Positions 7,469-9,357 of a DNA stretch of 9,357 nt are shown here, piece by piece. Every line of letters starts with the position of its first letter. The first letter of the stretch is position 1. The stretch is from XYA12-FULL-58-9 sp001798605 (GTDB lineage Bacteria; Myxococcota; XYA12-FULL-58-9), in the NCBI GenBank assembly GCA_036736205.1, contig DAINMX010000257.1, positions 1 through 9,357 of the forward strand, in the 5' to 3' direction. Under the pieces are notes generated by a model that was not told where the DNA came from, searched no databases, and saw nothing but the letters and a program-made list of their open reading frames with translations. Both the position numbers and the translations under genes were made by a program.

Positions 7469-7619
7469 CGACTTTTTGAGGCATAAGCTCCTGCGCATCG
7501 GCGAGGTGATGAAGGGCGATCCCATGGCCACCCACGACGACTACATCCGCAGGCTGCTGAGCCGTGGCAAGGTGACCCTATATGGGGCGAGGCTTTCACT
7601 GCGTGTCGACGGCTTATGA
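7422..7619 (+). CDS. Small hypothetical ORF
   Basis: Encodes 65 residues from ATG 7422, or 63 from ATG 7428. The second start has GAGG (7415-7418) at a better 9-nt spacing. The sequence contains SYGGDDFLRHKLLRIGEVM and THDDYIRRLLSRGKVTLYG and ends VDGL. I do not recognise the family. Third codon positions are mostly G or C as in the neighbouring genes, and the residue composition is protein-like (helix, basic patch, short strand), which argues for real or recently real coding. It overlaps the open tail of the AbiEii fragment and stops 5 bp before the end of the convergent methyltransferase reading frame. It may be a complete small protein or the surviving end of a larger gene. Confidence 0.45.
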   Translation: MWMPTFSEQAMSYGGDDFLRHKLLRIGEVMKGDPMATHDDYIRRLLSRGKVTLYGARLSLRVDGL

Positions 7620-7624
7620 CCTGG

Positions 7625-7847
7625 CTATTTCTTGCGCCACCACAACCCGGTGCATTCTGGCAATATCGTGGTGCCGCTGGCGGCAAAGGCGTTTGCTCGA
7701 TCATCGCCAAAGAAGAATCGAACAAGCCCTTCTCCTTCTGCCATGGAAGCAAACTTATAGTCTGTTCGAATCCAGTTGCGCGAGAACTGGAATTCGTCAC
7801 CCAGCATCGCATAGTAGCGTGCTAAAACCGTGGGAGGATCGAATGGG
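7625..7847 (-). CDS. SAM-dependent methyltransferase C-terminus, continues from the gap
   Basis: A minus-strand frame is open from the edge of the N run to TAG at 7625-7627 and gives 73 residues. It reads PFDPPTVLARYYAMLGDEF, then NWIRTDYKFASMAEGEG, LVRFFFGDD, and finally LPECTGLWW. This matches the C-terminal part of class I SAM-dependent methyltransferases that end with RFFFG and LPECTGxWW. An internal ATG (7807) exists, but the conserved residues begin before it, so the frame clearly enters from the gap. It probably belongs to the same gene as the 392 codons on the other side, which end with the typical start of such a methyltransferase. The two sides are not in the same frame when the gap is counted as 100 bases, which is expected if 100 N is a placeholder. 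The SAM-binding GxGxG motif must lie in the missing sequence. Confidence 0.65.
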
Positions 7848-7947
7848 NNNNNNNNNNNNNNNNNNNNNNNNNNNNNNNNNNNNNNNNNNNNNNNNNNNNN
7901 NNNNNNNNNNNNNNNNNNNNNNNNNNNNNNNNNNNNNNNNNNNNNNN
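7848..7947. other. Assembly gap of exactly 100 N
   Basis: One hundred N is the usual placeholder for a scaffold gap of unknown length. It lies inside a gene. Judged from the usual size of this methyltransferase domain, roughly 100-140 residues appear to be missing, so the true gap is probably a few hundred bases. No feature should be translated through it. Confidence 0.95.
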
Positions 7948-9123
7948 GTGATCTTCGCGGCGAACGAGTTCATCGTACTTCTCCGGGTGCAACTCGTAGA
8001 TGGCCCTCGCGTCTGGCGCAGCCTTGGACTGGCTTCTAGGCGGCGTCGACGCGGTGATGTCTCTTTCCTGACAGGCGGCAAGAAGGTCGACATACGGCTT
8101 CGCCTCGACCTGTCCAGCCTCCATTCCCAAAGCCTCCGCCACGTGCCGAAGTTCCCTGTGAGCGTCATTATCTGATTGACCGCCAAGAACAGTCTCAAGT
8201 TCTACGAAATCACCTAGGTGGTCGACTGCGTCCAAATGGATGCGTGTGTTGCGAAAAAGATACAACTCGCGTTGCTTGGCAACGGCGCCAGACGTTCCAA
8301 GGGCATGGTCAAGAGTCTGCCTCATTTGCGATGGGTCGCTCACGAGACAAATCGTGTAGTCGCTTCCGCGCGCATGCGACACGTCGGCACGACGGTAGCT
8401 GATGAGCTCAGCTCTTCCGTTGCCAAATTCCCTAAGCTTGAGTCGAGCCGACTGCGCAGAAAAGAATGTATCCTGCTGTTTCAATACACCCATCGAACGC
8501 GCACCAAGTGCCTGCACTCGTTCCCGGACAGCCGCCAAATCTGGGCATCGATACTTTGCCTCGATATTGCGGCGCGACCGCACCGCGTTCGTTCTGCCTT
8601 TGCCCGTGTCGCTCTCCACCGGTGGCGATAGGCCTGGATCAGCAGAAAGCGGCCTTGGCTCGGCCTGCTGCCCTACAGAAGGTGGGCACACGCTTGCGGT
8701 GGGCAAGATTCCGAGCTGAGAAAGCAGGTCAATTCCGTCCCATTCACCCCAACGTTCGATCAATGCTGCGCCCGCAATCGTGATGACCTCGATGCCTCTG
8801 AAACGGATCGTCCTGCCTGTCGGCACTGCACCGAGGTAACTTCCTTGGTGTGTCCCCACCGCACTCCAACGAATTGTTGCCTTGCTCTGCTCGCAATCAA
8901 TCACGAGGTCGTCAACACGAACGTCGAGGTCAGGAAAGGCGAGGTACCAGGCAACAAGCCCTCGTTTGAATCCGTCACGCATAGCGTTAGGGCCGCCCGG
9001 ACTGAAGTCTTTGAAGTCGGGCGCGTGTAGCCGGTCAAATTCCAGGTCGAAGCCAGTGCGGCGATGAGCCTCGTGGAGCTTCATCCATCGCAAAGCCACG
9101 TCGCGCAGGATTGCATTGTCCAC
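7948..9123 (-). CDS. SnoaL-CYTH-methyltransferase fusion protein, N-terminal part
   Basis: The 392 codons before the gap encode three parts. Residues about 5-140 are a SnoaL-like/ester-cyclase fold (AFPDLDVRVDDL, then GTHQGSYLGAVPTGRTIRFRG, ERWGEWDGIDLLSQLGILP). After a Pro-rich linker, residues about 184-350 form a CYTH domain like CyaB/class IV adenylate cyclases and triphosphatases: RRNIEAKYR, DTFF, ARLKLRE (226-232), SYRR (242-245), RIHLDAVDHLGDFVELET (294-311). After a second linker, residues 374-392 (YELHPEKYDELVRRED) are the typical start of a class I SAM methyltransferase, whose end appears at 7625-7847. The start is GTG 9123, supported by GAGGAGG with a 7-nt spacer. The first Glu of the CYTH ExExK motif is Asn186; Glu188, Lys190 and the distal Glu308/Glu310 remain. 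The substrate is unknown. Product class and pathway cannot be named from the sequence. Confidence 0.75.
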
Positions 9124-9130
9124 GTTGATG

Positions 9131-9137
9131 CCTCCTC
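9131..9137 (-). promoter_or_regulatory. Strong Shine-Dalgarno site for the GTG start
   Basis: GAGGAGG on the minus strand lies 7 nt before GTG 9123. It is close to an ideal ribosome site and fixes the start of the fusion protein at GTG, so that the SnoaL-like domain is included from its first helix. Confidence 0.8.
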
Positions 9138-9150
9138 GCCCAGGACCTGG

Positions 9151-9165
9151 TCACGGACCTCGTGA
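9151..9165. promoter_or_regulatory. Small palindrome upstream of the fusion gene
   Basis: TCACG-GACCT-CGTGA forms a perfect 5-bp inverted repeat with a 5-nt centre, 28 bp before the GTG start. It could be a repressor operator or a leader hairpin. It is short, and no promoter elements could be placed around it, so this is a weak call. Confidence 0.25.
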
Positions 9166-9172
9166 ACCTCTC

Positions 9173-9215
9173 AAAAAAAAATCCCCCACAAAATCCAAAC
9201 GTCAGGTCGTGGAGG
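9173..9215 (-). terminator. Terminator-like hairpin with T tract
   Basis: On the minus strand CCTCCAC (9215-9209) can pair with GTGGGGG (9189-9183) over seven bases with one G-T wobble. One A and then nine T (9181-9173) follow. The 19-nt loop is long for an intrinsic terminator. It would stop transcripts entering from the right before the fusion gene, whose own promoter would then have to lie in the remaining 50 bases or overlap the hairpin. The left arm is also the acceptor-stem part of the tRNA-like fragment. Confidence 0.4.
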
Positions 9216-9229
9216 CGCCGGGAATCGAA
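9210..9229 (-). other. tRNA/tmRNA 3'-end-like fragment, possible attachment site
   Basis: The minus-strand 20-mer TTCGATTCCCGGCGCCTCCA has the exact layout of a tRNA or tmRNA 3' end: a 7-nt T-loop (TTCGATT), 5-nt T-stem strand (CCCGG), 7-nt acceptor strand (CGCCTCC) and discriminator A. The preceding bases (ACCGCC) do not complete the T-stem, and no D-arm, anticodon arm or matching 5' acceptor strand lies within reach. It is therefore not a functional gene. Such truncated 3' ends are the usual mark left where an integrated element recombined at a tRNA or tmRNA gene. Confidence 0.4.
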
Positions 9230-9245
9230 GGCGGTCGGCCAATAC

Positions 9246-9275
9246 CTGTTTCGACTGGTTTCGACCTGTTTCGAC
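9246..9275. repeat. Three 10-bp phased repeats, cluster 1
   Basis: Contiguous units CTGTTTCGAC, TGGTTTCGAC and CTGTTTCGAC follow each other at exactly 10-bp intervals. The array starts 16 bp from the tRNA-like fragment. A 10-bp period breaks reading frame, so it is not coding. Possible roles are arm-type recombinase sites, an operator array, or a remnant of a larger repeat. Confidence 0.75.
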
Positions 9276-9329
9276 CCGATCCCAGCGACAACTTTGGCGA
9301 ATCTAGCACCTCCGAGGGGGACCCGATAC

Positions 9330-9357
9330 CTGTTTCGACCATTCTCGACCCGTTTCA
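9330..9357. repeat. 10-bp phased repeats, cluster 2, cut by the window edge
   Basis: CTGTTTCGAC, CATTCTCGAC and CCGTTTCA (incomplete) repeat the register of cluster 1. The 14-mer ATACCTGTTTCGAC occurs at 9242 and 9326, exactly 84 bp apart, and GACCCGAT also occurs in both places (9273 and 9320). More copies may lie beyond the window. Confidence 0.7.

Noticed and set aside
7291..7812. 173-codon minus-strand frame
   Set aside because: Its composition is Arg/Ser/Pro-rich and low in recognisable motifs, and it conflicts with the methyltransferase C-terminus read in another minus-strand frame.
7822..7847. C-terminal residues HSILPRF joined to the fusion protein through the N run
   Set aside because: They arise from translating 100 placeholder bases in a frame that need not be preserved. 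The adjacent alternative frame carries the family-like sequence.
9205..9290. A complete tRNA or tmRNA gene on the minus strand
   Set aside because: Only the T-loop-to-discriminator part matches. The T-stem is unpaired on its 5' side, and no anticodon arm, D-arm or 5' acceptor strand is found.
9246..9357. Phased repeats as a CRISPR array
   Set aside because: Units are 10 bp and contiguous, without unique spacers of regular length.

Overview
The window is GC-rich bacterial DNA, most likely chromosomal and from a deltaproteobacterial or Myxococcota-type organism. This is inferred from a Bat (aerotolerance) operon, a very large lipoprotein made of Cys-rich CxPxxCxxLGxxCG modules plus Trp/Gly propeller-like repeats, and a RAYT relic of the GAGRKP type. 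No taxonomic marker gene is present. A run of exactly 100 N (7848-7947) shows that this is a draft or metagenomic scaffold join of unknown true length.

Layout. (1) 1-3212, plus strand: a compact operon with the 3' part of batD, then batE (ATGA overlap), then apaH 13 bp later. BatD and BatE belong to the Bat envelope system, whose MoxR/VWA partners should lie upstream of the window. ApaH degrades Ap4A. (2) 3258-6704, minus strand and convergent with apaH: one 1148-residue secreted lipoprotein. It has a ten-unit SKT/SKP repeat before its signal peptide, nine Cys-rich modules, and about fourteen propeller-type repeats. (3) 6705-7619: a patch of gene debris. It holds an internally deleted REP-associated tyrosine transposase (minus), a small REP-like hairpin, a fragment of an AbiEii nucleotidyltransferase toxin (plus), and a 64-66-codon ORF of unknown function. 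(4) 7625-9123, minus strand: what reads as a single gene cut by the N gap, encoding a SnoaL-like domain, a CYTH (class IV adenylate cyclase/triphosphatase fold) domain and a class I SAM methyltransferase. This is the most unusual coding feature here. (5) 9124-9357: non-coding. It carries a strong Shine-Dalgarno and GTG start for the fusion gene, a small palindrome, a terminator-like hairpin with a T tract, a 20-nt piece matching the 3' end of a tRNA or tmRNA, and two clusters of 10-bp phased repeats of CTGTTTCGAC. Together these look like the edge of an integrated element, although no integrase is visible.

Functional links between the regions are weak. The first three genes form an operon, the lipoprotein stands alone, and the right part looks like accessory DNA. 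All assignments come from reading the sequence by eye; no database search was run.
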